Numbered from the stretch's first letter, positions 18,963-27,879 are shown. The stretch is DNA of 64,000 bases from Hahellaceae bacterium (GCA_016744695.1 JADGDV010000015.1:4440-68439); one strand, 5' to 3'. The notes: a model not told the origin generated them from the sequence alone. Numbers and translations: made by a program.

Positions 18963-20054
18963 ATGGGTTTCAAATGTGGCATTGTTGGCCTACCAAACGT
19001 AGGTAAATCAACTCTATTTAACGCACTCACCAAAGCAGGAATTGGCGCAGAAAACTTTCCATTCTGTACTATCGAGCCAAACGCTGGTGTCGTTCCTATG
19101 CCAGACCCACGCCTAGACAAACTAAGCGCTATTGTTAAGCCTGAGCGCGTATTGGCTACCACTATGGAATTTGTGGATATTGCAGGCTTGGTAGCGGGCG
19201 CATCTAAAGGTGAAGGCCTTGGAAACCAGTTTCTAGCCAACATTCGTGAAACTGATGCAATCGCACACGTTGTTCGCTGCTTCGAAGATGAAAACGTTAT
19301 ACATGTTGCGTCAAAAATTGACCCCGCGGCCGATATTGACGTTATAAATACCGAGCTAGCACTCTCTGACCTAGATAGTGTTGAAAAAGCGATCAAGCGC
19401 ATCGGTCGTATTGCCAAGGGTGGTGATAAAACAGCTAAAGAACAAATAGTCATACTAGAAAAAATACTTCCCCACCTTAATGAAGCCAAGCCCGTTCGTA
19501 CCGCAGGCCTTAACGATGAAGAGCTTGAATTACTTCATGAAGTTCACTTACTAACTATCAAACCAACCATGTACATTGCCAACGTCGATGAAGAAGGCTT
19601 TGAAGACAATAAGTACTTGGATATAGTAAAAGCGATTGCAGCTGAAGAGAACGCCGTCGTCGTACCCATATGCAACAAATTAGAAGCCGAAATTTCTGAA
19701 CTAGATGATGATGAGAAAGATGAGTTTCTTGCTGACTTAGGCATGGAAGAAGCCGGCCTAGACCGCGTTATCCGCGCAGGCTACAACCTACTCAACCTAC
19801 AAACCTACTTTACCGCAGGTGTTAAGGAAGTACGTGCATGGACCGTAAGTGTAGGCGCAACCGCACCACAAGCGGCAGGTGTTATCCACACTGACTTTGA
19901 AAAAGGCTTTATTCGCGCAGAAGTAACTGCCTATGATGACTTTATTGAATTCAACGGAGAGCAAGGCGCTAAAGAAGCCGGAAAGTGGGGCTTAGAAGGC
20001 AAAGATTACATCGTTAAAGACGGCGATGTAATGCACTTCCGCTTTAACGTATAA
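18963..20054 (+). CDS. ychF: Redox-regulated P-loop ATPase YchF
   Basis: An OBG-family protein of 363 residues with the P-loop [34 protein letters not shown] in the switch region, and a C-terminal TGS domain ([16 protein letters not shown] ... [18 protein letters not shown]). YchF prefers ATP and binds ribosomes. Length and start match the family exactly. Confidence 0.97.
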   Translation: MGFKCGIVGLPNVGKSTLFNALTKAGIGAENFPFCTIEPNAGVVPMPDPRLDKLSAIVKPERVLATTMEFVDIAGLVAGASKGEGLGNQFLANIRETDAIAHVVRCFEDENVIHVASKIDPAADIDVINTELALSDLDSVEKAIKRIGRIAKGGDKTAKEQIVILEKILPHLNEAKPVRTAGLNDEELELLHEVHLLTIKPTMYIANVDEEGFEDNKYLDIVKAIAAEENAVVVPICNKLEAEISELDDDEKDEFLADLGMEEAGLDRVIRAGYNLLNLQTYFTAGVKEVRAWTVSVGATAPQAAGVIHTDFEKGFIRAEVTAYDDFIEFNGEQGAKEAGKWGLEGKDYIVKDGDVMHFRFNV

Positions 20055-20085
20055 ATATATGACATTTGTTATAGATTAATGCGAA

Positions 20086-20130
20086 GAGGGGGGTTGACAT
20101 CCCCCCTCAAAAACAACAAAATACGCGCCT
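20086..20130 (+). promoter_or_regulatory. tRNA-Met promoter with its -35 in a hairpin loop
   Basis: A stem GAGGGGGG/CCCCCCTC (20086-20093, 20101-20108) encloses the 7-base loop TTGACAT, which is a consensus -35. Seventeen bases on is CAAAAT (20117-20122), followed by a GC-rich discriminator ACGCGCC, typical of stable-RNA promoters. The stem is followed by A, not T, so it is not a classical terminator for ychF. Confidence 0.55.
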
Positions 20131-20140
20131 CAAATGTCGT

Positions 20141-20217
20141 GGCTACATAGCTCAGTTGGTTAGAGCACATCACTCATAATGATGGGGTCCCAGGTTCGAA
20201 TCCCGGTGTAGCCACCA
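20141..20217 (+). tRNA. tRNA-Met, elongator (anticodon CAT)
   Basis: A 77-base cloverleaf from GGCTACA to TGTAGCC plus ACCA. The anticodon arm CATCA/TGATG encloses CTCATAA, giving anticodon CAT. It lacks the three G-C pairs of an initiator anticodon stem, and closely resembles known elongator tRNA-Met genes. A lysidine-modified tRNA-Ile2 is the alternative, but is less similar. Confidence 0.93.
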
Positions 20218-20242
20218 CTTTTACATCTTCGTAACATCCTTT

Positions 20243-21283
20243 TTAAAACCTTACCTCAACTGTTGCCATAACAGGCGCATGATCTGAACACTCTGCATCA
20301 TTTTCATATATCGGATTTTCTAAATGATTATTACTGACCTCTAAATCTGAAACTGTGGCCAAACTATGATCATACTCCGCATTGAAGTCCTTACTCATTA
20401 GAATGTAATCCAGTGTGTTTCCTTTATTAGCAAAATAGTGCGTGGGTTTACGCGCTGAGTTATTGCTATTTGTATTTAAATCGAAGGCATCAAACAAAGA
20501 GTATTTTGCTATAGATCGACGTTCGTCTTTCGACAACCCTGAAATAAGCCTAAAACCCACCCTATCCATATTTCTACCAGCCACTAATTGTTGCAGAACT
20601 GCAGAGTCAATTGTATCGTTTAGATCCCCTAAAATAATGGTCGGTCTTTCGTTGCTACGCATCTGCTCAACAAAATCCTGATACAACATTGAGGCCTCCG
20701 TGCCTCGCTGAATATTTGAAGCCCATCGCCCATGAATATCCGCCTGCATATGCTCTATCACAGCCGTATCATCTAGATTGTGGTCAACAACCTCTCTTTC
20801 AAACTTTGAACGCTTAGACTTAAGGTGCACGACATAAACGATAATCGTACTAAACCCATCTATTGATATTTCAGCTTTGATAGGTGCTCGACTAAACGTG
20901 AAATCTGGCTGTAGCTTTAGCTCTCTAATGAGTGATTCGTTAACCTTCACCTCTGTAGCGGAGATGATAGGGAACCGTGAAGCTATAGCTACAACAGGCT
21001 TATTGAAAACATGATGCTGATCCACGCCTGGCTCAGATACAGCCTGAAAGAAAGGTAGGTTATGTTTGCTTACAAGGCTCTTTAAGGCTTCAGGGCTAAA
21101 CACCTCCTGAAACCCAATAATATCTGCCGCCAAAACAGATAACTGCTTACTCAGCCACGCTTCTTTTTTAACCCACTGCGCTTTTGTATAGATATTTTCT
21201 AACTCATAGTAAGCATTAGGCGGCTCAATATAGTTAAGCAAGTTAAAGGTACAAATTTTAAATTTTGTTGTATATCCGCTCAA
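20243..21283 (-). CDS. Endonuclease/exonuclease/phosphatase-family hydrolase
   Basis: A 346-residue EEP-fold enzyme. Landmarks are the N-terminal KICTFNLLNY, the catalytic Glu in DIIGFQEVFS, VVHLKSKR, the ILGDLNDTIDS metal/catalytic motif, LDYILMSKDF, and the C-terminal SDHAPVMATV His. There is no signal peptide. The frame opens with TTG at 21283, preceded by AAGGG; no nearby ATG exists and the domain begins within seven residues, so I accept it. The substrate (nucleic acid, phospholipid or other phosphodiester) cannot be told from sequence. Confidence 0.85.
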   Translation of the reverse strand: MSGYTTKFKICTFNLLNYIEPPNAYYELENIYTKAQWVKKEAWLSKQLSVLAADIIGFQEVFSPEALKSLVSKHNLPFFQAVSEPGVDQHHVFNKPVVAIASRFPIISATEVKVNESLIRELKLQPDFTFSRAPIKAEISIDGFSTIIVYVVHLKSKRSKFEREVVDHNLDDTAVIEHMQADIHGRWASNIQRGTEASMLYQDFVEQMRSNERPTIILGDLNDTIDSAVLQQLVAGRNMDRVGFRLISGLSKDERRSIAKYSLFDAFDLNTNSNNSARKPTHYFANKGNTLDYILMSKDFNAEYDHSLATVSDLEVSNNHLENPIYENDAECSDHAPVMATVEVRF

Positions 21284-21353
21284 TGTATAAATACCCTTAC
21301 AAGAAAAAAATATTAAAATGACCTAAATTGTTTGGTCCATCAATAGTCTCTCC

Positions 21354-21515
21354 ATGAATTATTTAGGCGACATATTAGATTTACTTAAGCTAAATATCGA
21401 CAAATACCTTGGTAAATTAGATAATACCGTCTCAATTAGTAAACAAAGTTACAAGGTAACATCATATGAGCAAGAAAAAGAAAGGTCGGCAACCGACAAT
21501 GGAAAGCGAAGTTAA
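21354..21515 (+). CDS. Possible 53-residue leader ORF overlapping arfA
   Basis: A short frame starts at the ATG at 21354 and ends 50 bases inside the arfA-like gene in another frame. It encodes a leucine-rich start (MNYLGDILDLLKLNIDKYLG) and a charged tail. There is no good ribosome site and I recognise no family. It may be chance. Confidence 0.25.
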   Translation: MNYLGDILDLLKLNIDKYLGKLDNTVSISKQSYKVTSYEQEKERSATDNGKRS

Positions 21516-21717
21516 ACGCGAACTAAAGAGCCCACTCTATCGAATGAGAGTGGTATCTAGCATTAACGAATACAAGCGTAACAGGAAGCACAAGAACACT
21601 GACTATCATCTTAATTATATTTTAAAGAGTGTAATTAAGATGATAGTCAGTGTTCGCCACTTTGCTTACCGTTGCGCTGAAATTAATAAACTATCCTTCA
21701 ACTCTCTCCCCAACTGA
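21466..21717 (+). CDS. arfA: ArfA-like alternative ribosome-rescue factor with internal hairpin
   Basis: A small basic protein starting MSKKKKGRQPT. Residues 16-44 (KRELKSPLYRMRVV ... YKRNRKHKN) match the ArfA core (DPLFRQRVEK ... RKGKH). ArfA recruits RF2 to ribosomes stalled on broken messages. The frame continues to 83 codons, but from residue 43 it runs through a perfect 24-bp inverted repeat (21594-21655). In known arfA genes a hairpin in the coding region is cut by RNase III or terminates transcription, so the functional product comes from a nonstop mRNA and lacks the tail. By analogy I expect an active product of about 45-50 residues. Start: AAGG upstream of ATG. The 3' end overlaps the convergent gene at 21666. 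Confidence 0.72.
   Translation: MSKKKKGRQPTMESEVKRELKSPLYRMRVVSSINEYKRNRKHKNTDYHLNYILKSVIKMIVSVRHFAYRCAEINKLSFNSLPN
21594..21655. terminator. 24-bp perfect hairpin inside arfA (RNase III site or terminator)
   Basis: Arms 21594-21617 and 21632-21655 are exact reverse complements, with a 14-base spacer that can add wobble pairs. The arms are AT-rich with no U-tract. It also lies 11 bases beyond the stop of the convergent gene at 21666, so it could end both transcripts. Confidence 0.85.
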
Positions 21718-22208
21718 TCAAAGCTTTTTTCATGCCTTGCATCATAAATCGGTGTTGCACCAAGGTGAAGGTCCGCACAGTAACCGTTAACTGAAAAATA
21801 GTAATGGGTATTGGGCATCATATATTCAGTGTTTTTATACTGGACCCGCGCATTATAGTGTACCTCCTGTACATCCTGATCAATCATTCGTATAGATTGA
21901 AGATCCACAATATCAAGAAAACTACTGTCATCCACAATATACTGCTCTCTACAAGATGCTTGCTGATTTTCTTGATCAAAAAACGGCTCAACATGAAGCG
22001 ACAGAAAAAAACCATCTTTAGTTCGCCCAAAGAATTTATATCTAATTTCTGATGAGGCCACTTCCCTCTGGTCCAGGACTGGGCTAGTAAAACGAACAGC
22101 CCACCCCTGCTCTTTTGAAGATAAGCTCTGTGTCCCTTCCGCTGCAATAACAGGCAGCGCAGACATTGCATACATAACACAACACCCGATTACTCTCCGA
22201 GTATTCAT
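21666..22208 (-). CDS. Unrecognised secreted protein
   Basis: A 180-residue protein with a clear Sec signal peptide (basic MNTRR, hydrophobic core, cleavage near VIAAEG, about residue 23). The mature part has segments such as EIRYKFFGRTKDGFFLSLHVEPFF and YMMPNTHYYFSVNGYCADLHLGA that look beta-rich, with two Cys that could form a disulfide. I do not recognise a family. Probably periplasmic. It is convergent with arfA and divergent from the AraC gene. Confidence 0.7.
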   Translation of the reverse strand: MNTRRVIGCCVMYAMSALPVIAAEGTQSLSSKEQGWAVRFTSPVLDQREVASSEIRYKFFGRTKDGFFLSLHVEPFFDQENQQASCREQYIVDDSSFLDIVDLQSIRMIDQDVQEVHYNARVQYKNTEYMMPNTHYYFSVNGYCADLHLGATPIYDARHEKSFDQLGRELKDSLLISAQR

Positions 22209-22432
22209 AAATCCTTACCTTGCTTTAAGTTGATTTAGTGTCTGTTATCAGATCATTATTATTTATTGAGCCGTTTGCTGCTCTTATTTTGGAGCATGGT
22301 ATTCATTCTTTTTTATTATTTTGTTTTTATTGTCTCTGTTGTAGTAACTATAAAATATCTTCTGCTAGACCGTTAAGTACGATTGACGACAATAAACTTG
22401 CAATTTACGCCACGCTACCTCATATTGTGACC

Positions 22433-23446
22433 ATGTCGAATATAGAGCATTACCTATACCCCATTAGCTATATACACACCGCAGCAAAATCATGGGAGCA
22501 TTACGGTGTAGATACAGCTACACTTCTTAAGCTCGTCAACATAGATACCGACAAACTTGTAAACCCTAATGCCACGATTTCTGGAGAAGAGCTTCAGCGT
22601 CTCATAGTCATTTGCGCTCACTTTAATAATACGGGTGTTCCTGACAGTATTCTGGTGGCAGAGCAATTTAGCTTTACTAATGTAGGCCTGCTTGGACTGG
22701 CTATCCCGACATCAGAAGACTTTGGCTCCGTATTAGACTTACTCACTCGCTTTTTGCCTACCAGTGCCCCAGGCCTAACGTTTGACTACAACATATCTTC
22801 TAAAGATCTATTTATTAACTATCAAATGGACAAAGAGTTTGGAGATGCCCTGCCTTTTTTTAATGAGGCTGTCGTTTGTGTTATGCACCGATTTGCAGAG
22901 TTATTTCAAGATAAGTTATTAGCATCATCTGTCTATTTTGCACATACCCCCAAATACCCCATAAAACTTTATGAGCAATTTTTGGAATGCCCCGTCCATA
23001 TAAACAAAGGTGTAAATCGCCTTTGTTTTCACATAAAAGACCTTCAGGCACAACTTAAGCATCCTGATAGTTCAACGTTTGCAATAATAGAAAAACAACT
23101 TAAAGCAACGATCAAACAAGAACAGACAAGCAATAGCTGGTCACAAAAAATAAATGCAATCTGGCATAACAAAGCAGAACAACAAATATTTCTATCACAA
23201 AAGCAAATGGCTGATGAATTACATATTAGCCCACGCACCTTAGTGAGAAGGCTTGCCGAAGAAGACCTTAACTATCGATCATTAATTCAGTTATGGAGAC
23301 TTGAAAAAGCCAAAGAGCTCCTCAAAAAAAACAACGCTCCTATTTCTGAAATAGCCACCCTCATAGGCTTTGATGATGAAAGTGCTTTTTTTCGATTTTT
23401 TAAAGATTCAGAAGGCATAACACCAAGAAACTACAGACTATCCTAA
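22433..23446 (+). CDS. AraC-family regulator (OruR/ArgR-like architecture)
   Basis: A 337-residue regulator. The first ~190 residues resemble the N-terminal sensory domain found in OruR-type AraC proteins (YIHTAAKSWEHYGVDTATLLKLVNID). The C-terminal ~100 hold the double helix-turn-helix, with MADELHISPRTLVRRLAEE and EIATLIGFDDESAFFRFFKDSEGITPRNYR. The upstream-extended frame to 22238 is low-complexity and hydrophobic, so I prefer the ATG at 22433. It lies 30 bases before a globin gene on the same strand, so it may regulate it. Confidence 0.85.
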   Translation: MSNIEHYLYPISYIHTAAKSWEHYGVDTATLLKLVNIDTDKLVNPNATISGEELQRLIVICAHFNNTGVPDSILVAEQFSFTNVGLLGLAIPTSEDFGSVLDLLTRFLPTSAPGLTFDYNISSKDLFINYQMDKEFGDALPFFNEAVVCVMHRFAELFQDKLLASSVYFAHTPKYPIKLYEQFLECPVHINKGVNRLCFHIKDLQAQLKHPDSSTFAIIEKQLKATIKQEQTSNSWSQKINAIWHNKAEQQIFLSQKQMADELHISPRTLVRRLAEEDLNYRSLIQLWRLEKAKELLKKNNAPISEIATLIGFDDESAFFRFFKDSEGITPRNYRLS

Positions 23447-23476
23447 CACTACATACAGATAAGCAGGCTTTAATGC

Positions 23477-23887
23477 ATGAACGATGACTTACACCAAATA
23501 ACGTCCTCCTTACAGTTACTTGATGAAGATAAAAGCGATAGCTTGCTTTCACTAACGTATTCACATTTTTTTACGGCATGCCCTGAGGGTGAGTTCCTGT
23601 GGGAGAAAGACGACCTAGATTCTCGCACTAAGATGTTTAACGGCATTATCCTGACTATTATGGACAACCTTACACGACCAGAGATTTGCGAAAAAAATCT
23701 AGCATCTGATGTTAAAGATCATGATGAATATGGTGTAGATAAAGGAATGTACGGATTATTCTTTACCTCACTATTTGAGGCTTTAAGTAGTGTCTTAGGC
23801 GATGCGTTTAATCAGGAAATGCAGCAAGCGTGGAAGCGTCAGTTAGGCCGAATAGAAGAAATGGCTCACAAGCACACACGCAAGTAA
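23477..23887 (+). CDS. Single-domain globin
   Basis: A 136-residue all-helical protein. The order FFTACPEGEFLW (CD region), TKMFNGIILTIMDNL (E helix), then H82 in KDHDEYGVDKGMY (proximal-His region of the F helix) and AFNQEMQQAWKRQL (H helix) follows the bacterial single-domain hemoglobin pattern. No reductase domain is attached. Likely roles are oxygen or nitric oxide binding. It probably shares a transcript with the AraC gene 30 bases upstream. Confidence 0.75.
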   Translation: MNDDLHQITSSLQLLDEDKSDSLLSLTYSHFFTACPEGEFLWEKDDLDSRTKMFNGIILTIMDNLTRPEICEKNLASDVKDHDEYGVDKGMYGLFFTSLFEALSSVLGDAFNQEMQQAWKRQLGRIEEMAHKHTRK

Positions 23888-24010
23888 GCTTTTTAGAGCG
23901 GATTCCCGCCCACCCCAGGGTGCTCTCTCTTGCTGAGCAATTCACCTTGTTCGCGGGAATGACAACCAAAACCTCCTGCGACCTAGCCGCAGGGTGATAA
24001 GCTAAAAAGC
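23888..24010. repeat. Nested palindromes between convergent genes (REP-like)
   Basis: Outer arms GCTTTTTAG (23888) and CTAAAAAGC (24002) flank a REP-like pair ATTCCCGC (23902-23909) / GCGGGAAT (23953-23960). Inside it is CACCC/GGGTG, and after it CCTGCG/CGCAGG (23975-23993). The region separates the globin and DHH genes and probably ends both transcripts. The core resembles the insertion in rfbB. Confidence 0.65.
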
Positions 24011-24013
24011 ATA

Positions 24014-24949
24014 TTAACCGTCGGCATTAATACGCGTTATTAAGTCTGCCAACACGGGTTCACATTTATCATTTTCTACTTGGCACGTTCCTGCTGCATG
24101 ATGCCCTCCTCCATTATATTCCAACATTAACTCTCCAACATTTGTTTTAGAGCCTCTATCAAAAATGGATTTACCCGTAGCAAAAACTGTATTTTGTTGT
24201 TTCAATCCCCAAAGCACATGAATTGAAATATTACACTCAGGAAACAAGGCATATATAACAAAACGATTACCCGCATGAATAGGGTCTTCATTACGTAAGT
24301 CGAGTACAACAAGATTATTATGAACCGTTGAGCAACGTTTTATTTGAGCTTTAAACTTTGTATCCTGATCAAAATAAAGCTCAACACGCTCTTTCACATC
24401 AGGCAATGCAAGAATCTCATCGATATTATGGTTACGGCAATAATCAATTAAGTCCATCATTAATGCGTAGTTTGAGATTCTAAACTCTCGAAAGCGCCCT
24501 AAGCCTGTTCTCGCATCCATTAAGAAATTCAGCAAATCCCAGCCTGTGGGGTCTAACACTTCCTCCTTACTGAACTGCGCCGAATCACCTTTATCAACAG
24601 CCTCCATCATATCTTTCCACTCGGAGGGGAATGCTTTTTCCGCACCATAATAGTCATAAACAACGCGAGCCGCAGATGGCGCTTCAGGGTCAATGATATG
24701 ATTATCGTGTTTTTCGTTTCGAATTGTTTCAGATAAATGATGATCAAACGCTAGATGAACACCTTCCACGTACGGAAGGTTGGTAGAAATGTCTTGATCT
24801 GATATTTCAATTATTCCATCCTGCATATCTTTAGGATGCACAAACTTAATATCATCAATTAAATCTAAGTGTTTGAGCAACACAGCACAAACCAAACCAT
24901 CAAAATCACTTCGGGTAACCAGACGAAATTTATTTGCCACTTCAACCAT
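24014..24949 (-). CDS. DHH/DHHA1-family phosphoesterase
   Basis: A ~311-residue DHH-superfamily hydrolase. It has the metal-binding motifs in order: RSDFDGLVCAVLL, LAFDHHLSE (the DHH motif), and the C-terminal GGGHHAAGT of the DHHA1 domain. Such proteins are nano-RNases, exopolyphosphatases or cyclic-dinucleotide phosphodiesterases; the substrate here cannot be told. I choose the ATG at 24949 because GGAGA lies eight bases upstream; ATG at 24964 and TTG at 24979 are in-frame alternatives. Confidence 0.87.
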   Translation of the reverse strand: MVEVANKFRLVTRSDFDGLVCAVLLKHLDLIDDIKFVHPKDMQDGIIEISDQDISTNLPYVEGVHLAFDHHLSETIRNEKHDNHIIDPEAPSAARVVYDYYGAEKAFPSEWKDMMEAVDKGDSAQFSKEEVLDPTGWDLLNFLMDARTGLGRFREFRISNYALMMDLIDYCRNHNIDEILALPDVKERVELYFDQDTKFKAQIKRCSTVHNNLVVLDLRNEDPIHAGNRFVIYALFPECNISIHVLWGLKQQNTVFATGKSIFDRGSKTNVGELMLEYNGGGHHAAGTCQVENDKCEPVLADLITRINADG

Positions 24950-25002
24950 ACTAATGTTCTCCATAATAATTCTGCACAACGACTCTTAAAGCAGTATAGA
25001 CG

Positions 25003-25038
25003 AAGTATTAGAGTCGCAAGTATTAGAGTCGCAAGTAT
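25003..25038. repeat. 15-bp tandem repeat, 2.4 copies
   Basis: The unit AAGTATTAGAGTCGC occurs twice and starts a third time, upstream of the DHH gene and just after the stop of the 7TM-EAL gene. Confidence 0.85.
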
Positions 25039-25052
25039 GAAAACGATAGTTC

Positions 25053-27683
25053 TTAAATATTACTCGCCTTGTATATTGGTGTAACTTTACTATTTGGTTG
25101 CTCTTCTAGCCAACTCAGAAAAATTTCTTCTGGCATAGGCCTTCCAATATAGTAACCTTGAGCAACGTCACAGCCCATTTCTTTAAGCTGCTGTAAGGTT
25201 TCTTGATCCTCAATCCCTTCAGCGACAACTGATAAACCTAATGTATGAGCTAGGTTAACTGTCATTTCTACGATTTTTTGATTTTGAGGAGACTGAATCA
25301 TATTAGTTACAAACGATCGATCTATTTTTAACTCGTTTACAGGTAACTGATTCAAGTATGATAGAGATGAATAACCTGTTCCAAAATCATCAATACTCAG
25401 CTTAATACCCAGTGCGCTAAGATTATTAAGAACATTGAGTGCAGCCTCAGGATTATCCATCATGGCAGACTCTGTCATCTCGAAAACAATTCTTTGTGGA
25501 GAGGCCCCATACTCGACCAGCTTATCCAGTGAATTTTTTACAAAATTAACTTCCACAAGATTTTTCGCAGAAATATTTACAGATAATTGAATATGATGTC
25601 CTAAGCCCTGGAACTTTTTATCATACTGCAAAACCTTTTCAATCACCCAGGCAGTTAAAGGTCTGATCAGGCCAGACTGCTCAGCCAACGGTATGAACTC
25701 ATCAGGCCTTACATATCCATAGCTAAAATGGTTCCACCTAATTAATGCTTCCGCACCAACTACTTCGGAAGTTTCTAGATTAATCTGAGGCTGCAAGAAT
25801 AATGCGAGCTGATCTGACTCTATCGCTTTTAACAAGTCCCCCATTAACGATAGCCTTCTAGTACTATAGTAATTTTGATCTGGGGAATAGGTGGTAATTT
25901 TCTGTGATGATTTCTTTGAGTGCTCCAATGCAATCGTTGCGTGCTGAGCAAGAGAGTCAAGTTCCTCTCCATGAACAGGATATAACGCAAGCCCTGCAAT
26001 AGCATCAATATCAATAAGCATTCCTTCATGCTCTATTGGCTTACTCATTACATTCAATAATTTCTCAGCCGCGTAATGTGGTGCATGAACATCTTCGCTC
26101 ATATCAACCAAAGCAGCAAAGCTAACCCCATCTAGAACCGATAAAAAATGAAAGTAATCATTTGTTCTATCAATGGGTAATAAAGAGTCAATTCTTCCTG
26201 CTTCGTTTGCCAGCCTATCTGAGGCACGAATTAAAAGAAGATCACCATGACGCTTACCTAATGTTTTGTTAATTTCATGAAAGCGATTGAAATGTATAAC
26301 AACTAAACCAAAAGGCTTTATGTCCCCTCCACTTCTAGTCTTCAAGTCTTCAATACATTTAAATAACAGAGTGCTGTTTGGTAGCGAGGTTAATGAATCA
26401 TAACTAGCTCGCTCTATTAATTTTTTCTCTGCGTGCTGCCACTTAACGATTGTGTGATGTTTCGATTCCAACGCTTCATACTTCAAGCGTCGCTCAACTT
26501 TAATTCTTTGAGCAAGCCCCAGAGACAGTAATATCGCCTCAATTGCAGCCCCATACTGTACGGCAGTTTCAGTGAAGTAGTTGGTCGGTGTAATACCAAA
26601 AACACTGGACAAATAAATGATGATGCCAACAAGAAAGAAAGACCATGCAATTAAGAAATACGGGGCTACTGGGCTTCCTCTTTTTAGTACTTTTAAGCCT
26701 GCCAAAAAAACAACGACTGTAAACAGTGCGGCAACAAACCCCGCCATTTTTGGCCGGCTTATATCGATTTCAAAAAAACCTAAAAAAGCCAATACCACAG
26801 AAAAAGCCATCATCCCCAAAATAACATTATCGAATACAGAAATAAGTTTTTTGGTTTCCAGAAAAGCCCGACAAAACTGCAGAGCCCAAAAGATAGAAAA
26901 ACAAGTAAAGGTCAGTAAAGCGTATTGATTCCAATGTGCGTGATTACGCCATATAAATTGAAATCCTTGCCCGTTTAAAAATAAAACAACCCCCGACAAA
27001 CCAATTAAATAAAGCACATAGTAAAGGTAAGCTTTATCTCTAACAGAAACAAAGAGAAAGAAGTTATATAAAGTCAGGGCGCCTAATATTCCAAAGAATA
27101 TCCCCCACCCATATGAACTAATCGTCTCATATTCAAAATATTTTTTAGCAGGCCATAAGCTTAAAGGAATCTGTATAGCGCTATCTGACTCGATCCTTAT
27201 CCAGACTTCATACTCAGCGCCATTAGAATTTTTCAACGGATAGACAAAGTTTCTATACTCTACAGGTCTAACGTCAAATGACTGACTAGTACCAGAAATA
27301 GTATGTGTTAAAGCCTCAGCCTTTCTTACAAATAACTCGACATGTTTCAGCAGCGCATAATCTAAAGAGAGTACCCAGTTTTTAGTATCAATATTGTCAG
27401 AAAAAGAAAAAGACGTACGAACCCAATACACCGATTCGCTAAACCCAAAGCTTAAGGTCGAATCAGCATTATCTTTCAACCCTCCTCTTGCTTGTAGAGC
27501 AACAAGCTCATCAAATGATAATTCACCCGTCACATCCTCGTAGTAAGAAATATGACTATTCAGTGAAATTCTTTGATCTCCACTCGACACCACAAAAGAA
27601 AATGCAGGGAGAGATACAAAAACAAGAATCAAGCCAACATAAAAGCGGCGTAACAGAAAATTAAATTTATTGGCACAAAGCAT
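25053..27683 (-). CDS. 7TM-DISM receptor with degenerate GGDEF and intact EAL domain
   Basis: An 876-residue inner-membrane protein. A signal peptide is followed by a periplasmic 7TMR-DISMED2-type sensor (about 35-180), seven hydrophobic helices (about 190-400), a GGDEF-like domain and an EAL domain. The GGDEF domain has SYDSLTSLPN but lacks the GGDEF signature (DGVSFAAL sits there), so it is probably inactive as a cyclase. The EAL domain keeps EAL (645-647), SVNISAKNL, FEMTESAMM, DDFGTGYSSLSYL, KIDRSF and AEGIED, so it should degrade c-di-GMP. It is divergent from a PilZ fusion gene, suggesting a local c-di-GMP circuit. Confidence 0.9.
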   Translation of the reverse strand: MLCANKFNFLLRRFYVGLILVFVSLPAFSFVVSSGDQRISLNSHISYYEDVTGELSFDELVALQARGGLKDNADSTLSFGFSESVYWVRTSFSFSDNIDTKNWVLSLDYALLKHVELFVRKAEALTHTISGTSQSFDVRPVEYRNFVYPLKNSNGAEYEVWIRIESDSAIQIPLSLWPAKKYFEYETISSYGWGIFFGILGALTLYNFFLFVSVRDKAYLYYVLYLIGLSGVVLFLNGQGFQFIWRNHAHWNQYALLTFTCFSIFWALQFCRAFLETKKLISVFDNVILGMMAFSVVLAFLGFFEIDISRPKMAGFVAALFTVVVFLAGLKVLKRGSPVAPYFLIAWSFFLVGIIIYLSSVFGITPTNYFTETAVQYGAAIEAILLSLGLAQRIKVERRLKYEALESKHHTIVKWQHAEKKLIERASYDSLTSLPNSTLLFKCIEDLKTRSGGDIKPFGLVVIHFNRFHEINKTLGKRHGDLLLIRASDRLANEAGRIDSLLPIDRTNDYFHFLSVLDGVSFAALVDMSEDVHAPHYAAEKLLNVMSKPIEHEGMLIDIDAIAGLALYPVHGEELDSLAQHATIALEHSKKSSQKITTYSPDQNYYSTRRLSLMGDLLKAIESDQLALFLQPQINLETSEVVGAEALIRWNHFSYGYVRPDEFIPLAEQSGLIRPLTAWVIEKVLQYDKKFQGLGHHIQLSVNISAKNLVEVNFVKNSLDKLVEYGASPQRIVFEMTESAMMDNPEAALNVLNNLSALGIKLSIDDFGTGYSSLSYLNQLPVNELKIDRSFVTNMIQSPQNQKIVEMTVNLAHTLGLSVVAEGIEDQETLQQLKEMGCDVAQGYYIGRPMPEEIFLSWLEEQPNSKVTPIYKASNI

Positions 27684-27879
27684 GCTTAAACACAGTATTA
27701 GTATAAGTTAGCGTCAAAAAAATACATATATAGTCATTTTTTCAATTAGTTACAATAGATTATAGATCTATTTTCTTGAAAAGTGAGCTTAATTTTAAAT
27801 AACTGACTACTAACACACGGACGATACGTTTGGTAAAGGACAGACATTAAGCAGTAGCAGTAAGAGAAGGTGTACCCGT

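Noticed and set aside
20086-20108. Terminator for ychF
   Set aside because: The strong stem is followed by A residues on the plus strand, and its loop is a consensus -35 for the tRNA gene.
22238-22432. N-terminal extension of the AraC regulator starting at GTG
   Set aside because: The extra 65 residues are low-complexity and hydrophobic and lie in the divergent promoter region.
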